Below, in pieces: positions 7,201 through 14,029 of a DNA stretch of 17,076 bases. The notes below the pieces were generated by a model that was not told the DNA's origin, did no database searches, and saw only the letters and a program-made list of their open reading frames with translations. Every line of letters begins with the position of its first letter. Positions within the stretch are counted from its first letter, which is position 1. A program made the position numbers and the translations under genes. Source of the stretch: Acidobacteriota bacterium (lineage in GTDB: Bacteria; Acidobacteriota; Holophagae; Thermotomaculales; Thermotomaculaceae). Location of the stretch: contig WFPG01000110.1 of assembly GCA_015487755.1 (NCBI GenBank), positions 1 through 17,076 on the forward strand, given 5' to 3'.

Positions 7201-7236
7201 TATACTTAATCCGTTTGACTAAAAATAGGAGATTTT
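7201..7236 (+). promoter_or_regulatory. Possible helicase promoter (-10) and ribosome-binding site
   Basis: The 70-bp gap between hflX and the helicase contains TATACT at 7201-7206, a five-of-six match to a -10 box, about 30 bases before the ATG. GGAG lies at 7228-7231. A second TATACT at 7178-7183 lies 23 bp upstream of the first. No convincing -35 is seen for either. The ribosome site is solid; the promoter is tentative. Confidence 0.32.
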
Positions 7237-8823
7237 ATGGAAAGATTAGAAAAATTCAGACAACTGGGCTTAAGCGAAAATACATTACTTGCGCTTAAGA
7301 AGAAAGGCTTTGAAGAGCCTACCGAAATTCAGGAAAAAGTTATACCTATTCTATTGCATCAAGATATAAATGTAATCGGACAGGCACAGACAGGAACGGG
7401 AAAAACAGCGGCATTCGGGCTTCCTTTAATTGAAAAATTAAAAGGCGGCTCAAAAAAGGTTCAGGCAATTATTTTAACCCCGACAAGGGAATTGGCAATT
7501 CAGGTTGCGGAAGAGATTAACTCTTTAAAGGGGAGAAAAAGGCTGCACATTGTGCCTATTTACGGCGGGCAGTCAATATCAGAGCAGATTAGAAAGTTGA
7601 GAAAGGGAATTGACATAGTAGTCGGCACACCAGGAAGGGTTTTAGACCACTTAAAAAGGGGTACACTTAAATTAAACTCTATCAAATACTTTATTTTAGA
7701 CGAAGCGGACGAAATGCTTAACATGGGATTTATAGACGATATTGAAGAAATTTTAAGCCATGCGCCTGAAGAAAAGAAGATGCTTCTATTCTCGGCAACA
7801 ATGCCTGACAGAATACTTAAACTTGTTGAAAAGTATATGGGGAAATACGAGATTGTAAGGATAAAAAAGCAGAGTGCAACAACAGACTTAACCCACCAGA
7901 TTTACTTTGAGGTTGCAGAAAGGGATAAGTTTGAAGCGCTTTGCCGAATAATTGACTTTGAGCCTGAATTCTACGGCCTTATCTTTACAAGGACAAAGGT
8001 TGAGGCTGACAGGGTTGCAAACAAACTGGTTGACAGAGGCTACGACGCCGAATGCCTTCACGGGGACATATCCCAGTTTCAAAGGGAAAGGATAATAAGA
8101 AAGTTTAAAAAAAGGCATATAAACATACTTGTTGCAACAGATGTTGCAGCAAGGGGGCTCGACATATCCGATTTAACCCATGTAATAAACTACTCTATCC
8201 CTCAAAACCCTGAAACCTATATTCACAGAATAGGAAGAACAGGAAGGGCCGGGAAAGAAGGAACGGCAATTACATTCGTTACCCCCGGAGAATACAGAAA
8301 CCTTATTTTTATCAAAAAGATAGCAAAAGCGGACATTAAGAAGGAAAAACTTCCCGGTGCGGATAAAATACTTAAAAACAAACTTGCAAAACTTAAATCA
8401 GACATTGAAGAAACAATAGGGGACAATAACCTTGAAAAGTTTATTAAAATGGCGGAAGAAATGCTTGAGATTTCAACCCCTGAAAAGGTTGTGGCCGCCC
8501 TGCTTAAAATAGCCTACAAAGACGATTTAGACCCTGAAAGTTACAAACAGATTTCAGAGGTTTCCATAGATACAAAGGGAACCACAAGGCTTTTTATTGC
8601 AAGGGGAAAAGAACACGGCTTTGATGTTCACAAACTTATTGAACTTATCCAGAAACACATTGACATTGAAAGTAGAAAGATAAGGGGAATAAAGATATTT
8701 GACAACTTTTCTTTTGTTACCCTGCCATTTGAAGATGCGGAAGTTTTACTTCACACAATAAAGAAAAACACAAAAGGGAAAAGGCCGATAATAGACAAAG
8801 CCAAAGAAAAATCAAGAAGTTAA
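7237..8823 (+). CDS. deaD: DEAD-box RNA helicase with DbpA-type RNA-binding domain (DeaD/CsdA-like)
   Basis: An ATP-dependent RNA helicase of 528 residues, probably acting in ribosome assembly or mRNA unwinding. The RecA-1 domain carries a Q motif (FEEPTEIQ, 25-32), motif I AQTGTGKT (50-57), Ia PTRELA (82-87), Ib TPGR (131-134), motif II DEAD (155-158) and III SAT (186-188). The RecA-2 domain carries motif V VATDVAARGLDI (299-310) and VI HRIGRTGR (330-337). Helical linker residues (about 375-430) lead to a DbpA/CsdA-like RRM fold (about 449-515) with TTRLFIARGKEHGF and FDNFSFVTLP, followed by a basic tail. This architecture fits the DeaD/CsdA/CshA group; the symbol is family-level. It has its own GGAG ribosome site and possibly its own promoter after a 70-bp gap, and is followed at once by a strong terminator. 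Confidence 0.96.
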   Translation: MERLEKFRQLGLSENTLLALKKKGFEEPTEIQEKVIPILLHQDINVIGQAQTGTGKTAAFGLPLIEKLKGGSKKVQAIILTPTRELAIQVAEEINSLKGRKRLHIVPIYGGQSISEQIRKLRKGIDIVVGTPGRVLDHLKRGTLKLNSIKYFILDEADEMLNMGFIDDIEEILSHAPEEKKMLLFSATMPDRILKLVEKYMGKYEIVRIKKQSATTDLTHQIYFEVAERDKFEALCRIIDFEPEFYGLIFTRTKVEADRVANKLVDRGYDAECLHGDISQFQRERIIRKFKKRHINILVATDVAARGLDISDLTHVINYSIPQNPETYIHRIGRTGRAGKEGTAITFVTPGEYRNLIFIKKIAKADIKKEKLPGADKILKNKLAKLKSDIEETIGDNNLEKFIKMAEEMLEISTPEKVVAALLKIAYKDDLDPESYKQISEVSIDTKGTTRLFIARGKEHGFDVHKLIELIQKHIDIESRKIRGIKIFDNFSFVTLPFEDAEVLLHTIKKNTKGKRPIIDKAKEKSRS

Positions 8824-8830
8824 TTTCAAG

Positions 8831-8860
8831 AAAGCCGGGATTTCCCGGCTTTTTTATTTT
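8831..8860 (+). terminator. Rho-independent terminator after the helicase gene
   Basis: A perfect 9-bp stem, AAAGCCGGG (8831-8839) and CCCGGCTTT (8844-8852), has a 4-base ATTT loop and is followed by TTTATTTT. It starts 8 bases after the helicase stop. It reaches the stop codon of the leftward EamA gene (8859-8861), and the A-rich flank could let it serve that convergent transcript too, less strongly. Confidence 0.93.
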
Positions 8861-9716
8861 AAGGCAAAATCTTTTCTTTGTAATTTACATAGGCGGCATA
8901 CAGAACTAAAGAAATCCCTATAAAGGATACTCTGTCAGGCAATTCATGGAAAAACACAAAAGCAAGGAATGTGACAAAGGGAATGTTTATATATGAGTAT
9001 AAACTTGCCTCTCCCACTTTGGTTAAAGAGTAAGACTTTGTCATAGACAATTGTGCACTCATTGTAAAAACTCCCAAAAGCAAAACTAAACCCCAATCAA
9101 AGGCATTGTCAGGCACTTCAATCCCGTAATAAATCATTAAAGGGGCAAGTATAAAATTCGAAACAAAAAAGAAAAACCAAACAATAACCTCAGGTTTATT
9201 AGTCTCCCCTAACTTTCTGATTATCGTATGAGCTATTGCTGAAAAAAATGCAGAGAAAACTGGCAGAAAAAGGTAAAAGTATTTTCCCGAATTATAGCCC
9301 GGTTTAAAAATCAATAAAATCCCCATAAACGCTATAAAAAAGGCTATAAATTTGTACTTTGAACTCTTTTCCTTTAAAAAAAACCACGATAACAAAATAA
9401 TAAGAAAAGGGGCTGTTTTTTGAATTGTCACAACGGTTGCCACAGGCAGTTTCGATAGTGCGTAAAAATAAAAAAGTGCCGCAAAACTGCCTAAAACACC
9501 CCTTGCAATTAAAAGTTTCAAATTGTTAAATTTGAAGTTGTTAGCCCCTCTTTGCAATAAAAACAGGGATAAAAAAACAAAAGCGGTAAAATTCCTTGCA
9601 AAGATCATTTCAAATACGGGATAGTGTTTAGCAAGGTATTTAAAGTCAATTGCAAGAAAGGCATAGCAACAGGATGCAACTACCATCCACCAGAAAGCCT
9701 TTGTTCTATCTTTCAT
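8859..9716 (-). CDS. EamA / drug-metabolite transporter superfamily permease
   Basis: The 285-residue inner-membrane protein has about ten hydrophobic segments in two EamA repeats (about 7-137 and 147-277). The first repeat holds a characteristic ALSKLPVATVVTIQKTAP stretch (86-103) followed by a helix ending in WFFLKEK (111-117). The second holds YSLTKVGEASLYSYINIPF (229-247) and ends its penultimate helix with FFHELP. The fold is that of DMT carriers that export or import small metabolites; the substrate cannot be inferred. A basic residue pair near the N-terminus (KDRTK) fits a cytoplasmic start. The ATG overlaps the end of plsY by 11 bases, so the two are co-transcribed, with plsY first. 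A functional link to phospholipid synthesis is not established by this layout. Confidence 0.9.
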   Translation of the reverse strand: MKDRTKAFWWMVVASCCYAFLAIDFKYLAKHYPVFEMIFARNFTAFVFLSLFLLQRGANNFKFNNLKLLIARGVLGSFAALFYFYALSKLPVATVVTIQKTAPFLIILLSWFFLKEKSSKYKFIAFFIAFMGILLIFKPGYNSGKYFYLFLPVFSAFFSAIAHTIIRKLGETNKPEVIVWFFFFVSNFILAPLMIYYGIEVPDNAFDWGLVLLLGVFTMSAQLSMTKSYSLTKVGEASLYSYINIPFVTFLAFVFFHELPDRVSFIGISLVLYAAYVNYKEKILP

Positions 9717-10308
9717 TTATCTTTTTTTCCTTTTTGTTTAAAATTCTTTTTATGTTTTCTTTATGAAAAACAATGATTAACAAACCTAAAATGACAAAGA
9801 AAACAACCCTCTCAATCCCTGTAATTCCGAGCAGAAAGAAAATTACAGAGGTAATTATCAATAAGATAGCCGCAAATATTGAAGCAAAAGATACTATTCT
9901 TTTAATAAAGAAAATTAGCCAGAAAAATACAAAGACAATCACAAAAATTCGGTAATCAAGAAAGAATAAAACCCCTGCCGTTGTGCTCACCCCTTTGCCT
10001 CCTTTAAAATTTAAGAAAACTGGAAAAACATGACCAAGTATGACAAAAAAACCGCTAAGAATTAATGTTAATTCATTGGCATTAAAAAACTTTGAGATAA
10101 TGTATAATGCAAAAAACCCCTTTAAAAAATCTAACAAAAAACCGAAAAATGCGTATTTAAACCCGCAGAGCCTGTATAAATTTGTAGCGCCTACATTTTT
10201 GCTTCCCGTTTCCCTTAAATCAATCCCTTTGCAATACTTTGCCAGTAAAAAGGAAAATGGTATTGAACCTAAAATGTAGGCTAATAAAAATACCTCTAAC
10301 TTACTCAT
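9706..10308 (-). CDS. plsY: Acyl-phosphate:glycerol-3-phosphate acyltransferase
   Basis: PlsY makes lysophosphatidic acid from acyl-phosphate and glycerol 3-phosphate, the first committed step of phospholipid synthesis in many bacteria. The 200-residue membrane protein shows the family motifs in order: GSIPFSFLLAK (14-24), DLRETGSKNVGATN (30-43), DFLKG (60-64), GHVFPVFLNFKGGKG (92-106), and the C-terminal basic motif HKENIKR (182-188). Five or more membrane helices are visible. Length is typical. The ATG at 10308 has no ribosome-binding site upstream; instead a perfect TATAAT box on the same strand ends nine bases before it, suggesting a leaderless or nearly leaderless mRNA. It heads a two-gene leftward unit with the EamA transporter. 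Confidence 0.96.
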   Translation of the reverse strand: MSKLEVFLLAYILGSIPFSFLLAKYCKGIDLRETGSKNVGATNLYRLCGFKYAFFGFLLDFLKGFFALYIISKFFNANELTLILSGFFVILGHVFPVFLNFKGGKGVSTTAGVLFFLDYRIFVIVFVFFWLIFFIKRIVSFASIFAAILLIITSVIFFLLGITGIERVVFFVILGLLIIVFHKENIKRILNKKEKKINER

Positions 10309-10317
10309 AACATCTAA

Positions 10318-10347
10318 ATTATACTTTATCTTTGCTCTTTGATATAA
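10318..10347 (-). promoter_or_regulatory. plsY promoter, -10 at 10323-10318
   Basis: Reading leftward, TATAAT (10323-10318) is a perfect -10 box. A poor -35, TTATAT (10347-10342), lies 18 bases upstream and overlaps the -10 of the opposing znuA promoter. A transcript starting 7-10 bases downstream would begin between three bases before the plsY ATG and the ATG itself. Confidence 0.6.
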
Positions 10348-10348
10348 T
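10319..10348 (+). promoter_or_regulatory. znuA promoter with extended -10
   Basis: TGATATAAT (10340-10348) is a perfect extended -10 element (TGnTATAAT). The -35 region at 18-base spacing is TTATAC (10319-10324), which is weak and overlaps the -10 of the leftward plsY promoter. Transcription would start near 10355, giving a leader of about 25 bases that contains the znuA ribosome site. The two promoters occupy the same 30 bp on opposite strands. Confidence 0.65.
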
Positions 10349-10369
10349 TATTTACGAATTTGAAATTTT

Positions 10370-10377
10370 GGAGGAAG
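10370..10377 (+). promoter_or_regulatory. Ribosome-binding site fixing the znuA start
   Basis: GGAGGAAG ends two bases before the ATG at 10380. The open reading frame extends upstream to an ATG at 10332, but that codon precedes the likely transcription start and would put 16 non-signal residues before an ideal signal peptide. The start at 10380 is therefore preferred. Confidence 0.85.
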
Positions 10378-10379
10378 AT

Positions 10380-11195
10380 ATGAAAAAGGTTTTTATATAC
10401 CTGCTTGTTATTCTATTTGCTATAAACGGATTTGCAAAAACAAAGGTTGTAACTTCAATATTCCCTTTAGCGGACATTATTTCCAATGTGGTTAAAGACA
10501 AGGCTGAAGTAAATTATGTGATACCTGTTAACGCAAACCCGCATACCTTTGAGCCAACCCCGGAACAGGCAAAGATAATAGCACAGGCGGATGTTTTTAT
10601 TGGTGTTTCCAAACAGTTTGACGGTTGGATGGAAAAATTTCTAAAAAAAGACGCAAAAAAGTACTACATACTGAAAAAACCCCAAAATCCACATATCTGG
10701 CTTTCTTTCAGAGGCGGCAGTAAAATTATCTCTACAGTGGGATATATTTTTATGAAAATTGACCCTAAAAACAAAAAATTCTACATTTCAACCACAAGAA
10801 GATACTCAAGGGAATTGCAGGAAATTTTCAAAGTTTACTTTGATAAATTTTCTAAATTGAAAAGCAAAAACATAATCCAATACCACCCTGCATGGGAGTA
10901 CCTTGCACTTGAGTTTAAACTAAAAACAATAGGGGTAATTTACACAGGAGAAAGCAAAAGGACATCAATACAACACCTGACAAATATACTCAATAGAGGG
11001 AAAAAAGAAGGGTGTGACGCTTTACTATGCAGAATAGGGACAAAAGACAAGGTAATAGATATTTACGAAAAAGAGTTAAAACTGAAAAGGGTTGAACTTG
11101 ACCCTATTGGTGACCCGAAAAGCAAAGAAAGAAACACTTATTTAAACTTAATGATTTTTAACTGCGAAAAGATATACAAAGCATTAAGCCAATGA
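10380..11195 (+). CDS. znuA: Zinc-type ABC transporter periplasmic binding protein (cluster A-I)
   Basis: The 271-residue protein captures a metal ion, probably Zn2+ (Mn2+ is possible), and delivers it to the ZnuBC permease. The N-terminus MKKVFIYLLVILFAINGFAK is a classic signal peptide with likely cleavage after A19; there is no lipobox cysteine, so it is a soluble periplasmic protein. Ligands expected of the family are present: H55 in NPHTFEPTP, H105 in NPHIWLS, H169 in YHPAWEYL, and probably D241 in ELDPIGD. A three-His site favours zinc. The His-rich loop found in many ZnuA proteins is absent, and H55-H105 are only 50 residues apart, making this a compact version. The stop overlaps the znuC start as ATGA. 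No metalloregulator gene is in the window. Confidence 0.9.
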   Translation: MKKVFIYLLVILFAINGFAKTKVVTSIFPLADIISNVVKDKAEVNYVIPVNANPHTFEPTPEQAKIIAQADVFIGVSKQFDGWMEKFLKKDAKKYYILKKPQNPHIWLSFRGGSKIISTVGYIFMKIDPKNKKFYISTTRRYSRELQEIFKVYFDKFSKLKSKNIIQYHPAWEYLALEFKLKTIGVIYTGESKRTSIQHLTNILNRGKKEGCDALLCRIGTKDKVIDIYEKELKLKRVELDPIGDPKSKERNTYLNLMIFNCEKIYKALSQ

Positions 11196-11968
11196 CAAAG
11201 CCTTATATCTTAATTGAGGATCTGGAAGTAAAATACGGAAACAAAATAGTTTTAGAAGATATATTCCTTGCCGTTGAAAAGGGGGAGATTGTCTGCATTG
11301 TCGGGCCAAACGGAGGAGGCAAAACAACATTGCTCAAAGTTATTTTAGGGCTTAAAGACTACACCAAAGGAAAAGTTGAGGTATTAGGTAAAGAACCAAA
11401 AAAAGTAGAAAAGAAAGAAATAGGCTATTTGCCGCAAAAAGAGTCCACTGTGGCAAATTTTCCCATTTCGGTTTTTGAAACAGTTTTAATGGGAAGGTAC
11501 CCTAAAATAGGATTATTGAAAAAACCGACTAAAAGGGATAAAGAGATAGCCCTTGAAAGCCTTAAACTTGTTAAAATGGAAAACTTAAAAGACGAGAATA
11601 TAAACAAACTTTCAGGGGGGCAAAGGCAAAGGGTTTTTATAGCAAGGGCACTTGCCATGGAGCCTAAAATTTTAATACTTGACGAACCGTCAACAGGGCT
11701 TGATATTGTCGCTCAGGAAGACTTCTATAAAATACTTGTAAATATCAGGGATAAAAAGAAGATGGCTATTTTAATGGTATCCCATGATATAGGGGTTGTC
11801 TCCACCTTTGTTGATAAAATTGCATGCTTAAACAAAACAATTCACTATCACGGAAAGAGCGGGACACCTATTCCAAACGAAGTGTTGAAAAAGGTATTCG
11901 GCTCAAATATTCAAATACTTGTCCACGACCAGCATTGCAAAGGGTGCCACAGAGGTGAGCATGTTTGA
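11192..11968 (+). CDS. znuC: Zinc-type ABC transporter ATP-binding protein
   Basis: The 258-residue cytoplasmic ATPase powers metal import through ZnuB. Walker A is GPNGGGKTT (38-46), the Q-loop is in YLPQK (79-83), the signature is LSGGQRQR (140-147), Walker B is ILILDEP (160-166), and the switch His is H198 in VSHD. Length is typical of the family. The C-terminus is unusual: HDQHCKGCHRGEH (245-257) packs four His and two Cys in 13 residues, a probable metal-binding tail that could sense cytoplasmic zinc or mediate feedback; this is inference. It overlaps znuA by four bases (ATGA) and znuB by eight, so the three genes form one tightly coupled unit. Confidence 0.93.
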   Translation: MTKPYILIEDLEVKYGNKIVLEDIFLAVEKGEIVCIVGPNGGGKTTLLKVILGLKDYTKGKVEVLGKEPKKVEKKEIGYLPQKESTVANFPISVFETVLMGRYPKIGLLKKPTKRDKEIALESLKLVKMENLKDENINKLSGGQRQRVFIARALAMEPKILILDEPSTGLDIVAQEDFYKILVNIRDKKKMAILMVSHDIGVVSTFVDKIACLNKTIHYHGKSGTPIPNEVLKKVFGSNIQILVHDQHCKGCHRGEHV

Positions 11969-12755
11969 ACTTCTTCAGTTTGAATTTGTAAGAAACGCTT
12001 TAATAGCAGGTACAATAATAAGCATACTTTTCGGCTTTCTATCTTTTTTCGTGGTTATGAAAAAATTGTCTTTTCTAACAGTAGGTATTTCACACGCCGC
12101 ATTCGGCGGTGTTGCTTTAGGTATTTTGCTGGGGTTTAACCCCTATTTAACAGCAATAGTGTTCTGCCTTTTTACAGGATACCTTATAGCAATTCACGGG
12201 GAAAAATCGGAATATGATACTGTTATAGGCATTTTGTTTGCGTTTACAATGGCATTGGGTGTGATATTTCTTTCACTGAAAAAAGAGTACACATTTGACA
12301 TTATGTCCTACCTTTTCGGAACAATTTTGGGGATAACAAAAAGCGATATTATGCTTCTTTTAGTTTTAATGATTGCTGTTTTCATATTTTTCTACCTATT
12401 TCTAAAAGAGATTATTTTTATTACCTTTGACAAAACGGTAGCAAAAGCATCGGGGCTACCTGTCTCGGTATTTGAAAACATTGTTATAGCAATTTTAACC
12501 TTTGTAATTGTTTTCAGCATTAAACTAATAGGGATTATACTTGTATCTGCATTTTTAATAATACCTGCCGCAATAACAATACTTTTTTTCGACAATTATC
12601 GCAAAGTTATACTGTTTTCAATAATTTTAAATGTTTTGATTTTCTTCGCCGGGTTTTACTTAAGTTACAAATTAAACCTGCCGTCAGGGGCAACAATAGT
12701 TTCAATCGGTGCAATTATCTATTTTGTAGCCGCTTTTGTTTCCGGAAAAAAATAA
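11961..12755 (+). CDS. znuB: Zinc-type ABC transporter permease (ABC-3 family)
   Basis: The 264-residue integral membrane permease is the channel component of the znu importer. About eight hydrophobic segments are visible. Family hallmarks include LSFLTVGISHAAFGGVALG (36-54), the cytoplasmic loop GEKSEYDTVIGILFAF (80-95), VSAFLIIPAA (195-204) and LPSGATIV (240-247). I chose the ATG at 11961, preceded by GAGGTGAGC, over an in-frame ATG at 11919. The earlier one lacks a ribosome site, lies deep in znuC and would add 14 residues unlike the family N-terminus. The gene overlaps znuC by eight bases. Its stop codon abuts the stop of the convergent sigma-factor gene with no base between and no visible terminator. 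Confidence 0.93.
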   Translation: MFELLQFEFVRNALIAGTIISILFGFLSFFVVMKKLSFLTVGISHAAFGGVALGILLGFNPYLTAIVFCLFTGYLIAIHGEKSEYDTVIGILFAFTMALGVIFLSLKKEYTFDIMSYLFGTILGITKSDIMLLLVLMIAVFIFFYLFLKEIIFITFDKTVAKASGLPVSVFENIVIAILTFVIVFSIKLIGIILVSAFLIIPAAITILFFDNYRKVILFSIILNVLIFFAGFYLSYKLNLPSGATIVSIGAIIYFVAAFVSGKK

Positions 12756-13610
12756 TCAGTTTAAATAACTTTTCAGTATATTCTTGTACCTTGACCTTCT
12801 AATCTTTTCAAGGGCATTTTTCTCTATTTGCCTTACCCTTTCCCTGGAAAGGTCAAGGATTTTACCAATTTCCTGAAGTGTTTTAGGCTCTTCTCCGTTA
12901 AGGCCGAACCTGTGAATTAAAACCTTTCTCTCCCTTTCGTTTAGAATAGAAAGGGATTCCATTAAATGCTCCACAAATGATTTCTTTATCAATTCAGTTT
13001 CCGCATCGTCCACCGTTTCCTGCTCAATCACATCTTCATAGTTTAAATCGTCCGTATCGGAAGATATGTAATCATCCAAAGATTTATGGTCTCCGTAAGT
13101 GGTTAACAAAGAATTTAACGCCAGTTCGTCTATATCCATCGCTTCAGCCAATTCCCTCGGCGAAGGGTCTCTGTTTAACTCTTTTTGAAGTTCATTAAAC
13201 TTTCTTCCCACATTGTTTAAAAGGTTCAGGGTTTTATAGGATATTTTAAAAATACCGCTCTGCTCCGCTATGGCAGATATAATTGCCTGTTTTATCCACC
13301 ATACAGCATAGGTTATAAATTTAACATTTCTATCAGGGTCAAACCTTTTTGCAGCCTCTATTAGCCCTAAATTTCCCTCGTTGATTAAATCCATAAAGGG
13401 GACACCTTTCCCCCTGTACCTTTTGGCAATTGAAACCACAAACTTTAAGTTTGCTTCAACAAGCCTCTTTAAAGCCTCTTTATCCCCCTTTTGAATCCTT
13501 CTTGCAAGTTCTTTTTCCTCGTCGGGGGTTAAAGGGGGTATTTTATTTATCTCTTTTAAATACTGCTTTAAAGCCTCTTCTTCTTCAAAAAATTTATAGT
13601 TTTTTGCCAT
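12756..13610 (-). CDS. Sigma-70 family RNA polymerase sigma factor (RpoD/RpoS-like, no region 1.1)
   Basis: The 284-residue protein directs RNA polymerase to promoters. It starts with region 1.2 (about 10-45, ALKQYLKEINKIPPLTPDEE) and lacks region 1.1 and the non-conserved insert of the large primary sigma. Region 2 covers about 46-115, with FMDLINEGNLGLIEAAKRFD (core binding) and FITYAVWWIKQAI (98-110, melting and -10 recognition). Region 3 is about 116-190, with a finger-like SLDDYISSDTDD (177-188). Region 4 (about 212-278) carries the -35 helix-turn-helix TLQEIGKILDLSRERVRQIE (244-263). Region 3.0, usually TIRIPVH, is IFKISYK here. The gene is last in the dnaK-dnaJ-hspR series, three bases after hspR, with only a distant GGAAG ribosome site. 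It could be a group 2 or stress sigma, or the main sigma of a lineage with short RpoD; context favours a stress role. Confidence 0.9.
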   Translation of the reverse strand: MAKNYKFFEEEEALKQYLKEINKIPPLTPDEEKELARRIQKGDKEALKRLVEANLKFVVSIAKRYRGKGVPFMDLINEGNLGLIEAAKRFDPDRNVKFITYAVWWIKQAIISAIAEQSGIFKISYKTLNLLNNVGRKFNELQKELNRDPSPRELAEAMDIDELALNSLLTTYGDHKSLDDYISSDTDDLNYEDVIEQETVDDAETELIKKSFVEHLMESLSILNERERKVLIHRFGLNGEEPKTLQEIGKILDLSRERVRQIEKNALEKIRRSRYKNILKSYLN

Positions 13611-13613
13611 AAT

Positions 13614-14018
13614 TTACTTTTCTTCCTTTTCAATATCAAGTTTAATTATGCCTGAGCGAGGGATTTTTACAAGGGCGTTTTTAATTTTTTCTTCTCCGTT
13701 TTGCACATGCTCCATAATAATCTTCTGCAAAGCAAGGGTTAATTGATTTATCTCCTGCTGCATCTTTTCCATCTTTTCCCTCATATTGAGAATGATCTCA
13801 ATCCCCGCAAGGTTTACCCCTAAATCTCTCGCGAGGTTTAAGATTATCTCAAGCCTTTCCAAATCCTTTTTTGAATAAAGCCTTGTATTGCCCTCTGTCC
13901 TTGAAGGCTTTAAAAGGCCATGCTTCTCATATAGCCTTAAAGTTTGAGGGTGGACATTGTACATCTTAGCAACAACACTTATCATGTAATACGGCTCGTT
14001 GTTCTTCCCTTTCACCAT
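13614..14018 (-). CDS. hspR: HspR-like MerR-family heat-shock repressor
   Basis: HspR represses chaperone operons by binding HAIR operators. In Streptomyces DnaK acts as its co-repressor, so repression lifts when DnaK is busy with unfolded proteins. The 134-residue protein matches the family closely. The winged helix-turn-helix is about 10-55, with MISVVAKMYNVHPQTLRLYE (12-31), GLLKPSRTEGNTRLYS (34-49) and DLERLEII (52-59). Next comes the HspR-specific DLGVNLAGIEIILNM (65-79), then a short coiled coil (about 78-106) and a basic/acidic tail. It follows dnaJ after 11 bases with a strong ribosome site (AAGGGGGTGG) and precedes the sigma-factor gene by three bases. No HAIR-like inverted repeat was seen within the window. 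The likely operator is upstream of dnaK, beyond the right edge. Confidence 0.94.
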   Translation of the reverse strand: MVKGKNNEPYYMISVVAKMYNVHPQTLRLYEKHGLLKPSRTEGNTRLYSKKDLERLEIILNLARDLGVNLAGIEIILNMREKMEKMQQEINQLTLALQKIIMEHVQNGEEKIKNALVKIPRSGIIKLDIEKEEK

Positions 14019-14029
14019 TTACCACCCCC

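Noticed and set aside
10344..10351. ATAATTAT palindrome as a Zur or Fur operator for znuA
   Set aside because: Eight A/T bases only, explained by the overlapping -10 box; no match to known Zur or Fur consensus of adequate length.
10332..10379. N-terminal extension of znuA by 16 codons
   Set aside because: The upstream ATG precedes the likely transcription start and would bury the signal peptide; GGAGGAAG supports the start at 10380.
11919..11960. N-terminal extension of znuB by 14 codons
   Set aside because: It lies in the His/Cys-tail region of znuC without a ribosome site, and the added residues are polar and unlike ABC-3 permeases. GAGGTGAGC supports the start at 11961.
12756..13610. Identity of the sigma factor as RpoH (sigma-32)
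   Set aside because: Its place in a heat-shock operon is suggestive, but the RpoH box (QRKLFFNLR-like) is not convincingly present, and regions 2.4 and 4.2 are RpoD/RpoS-like.
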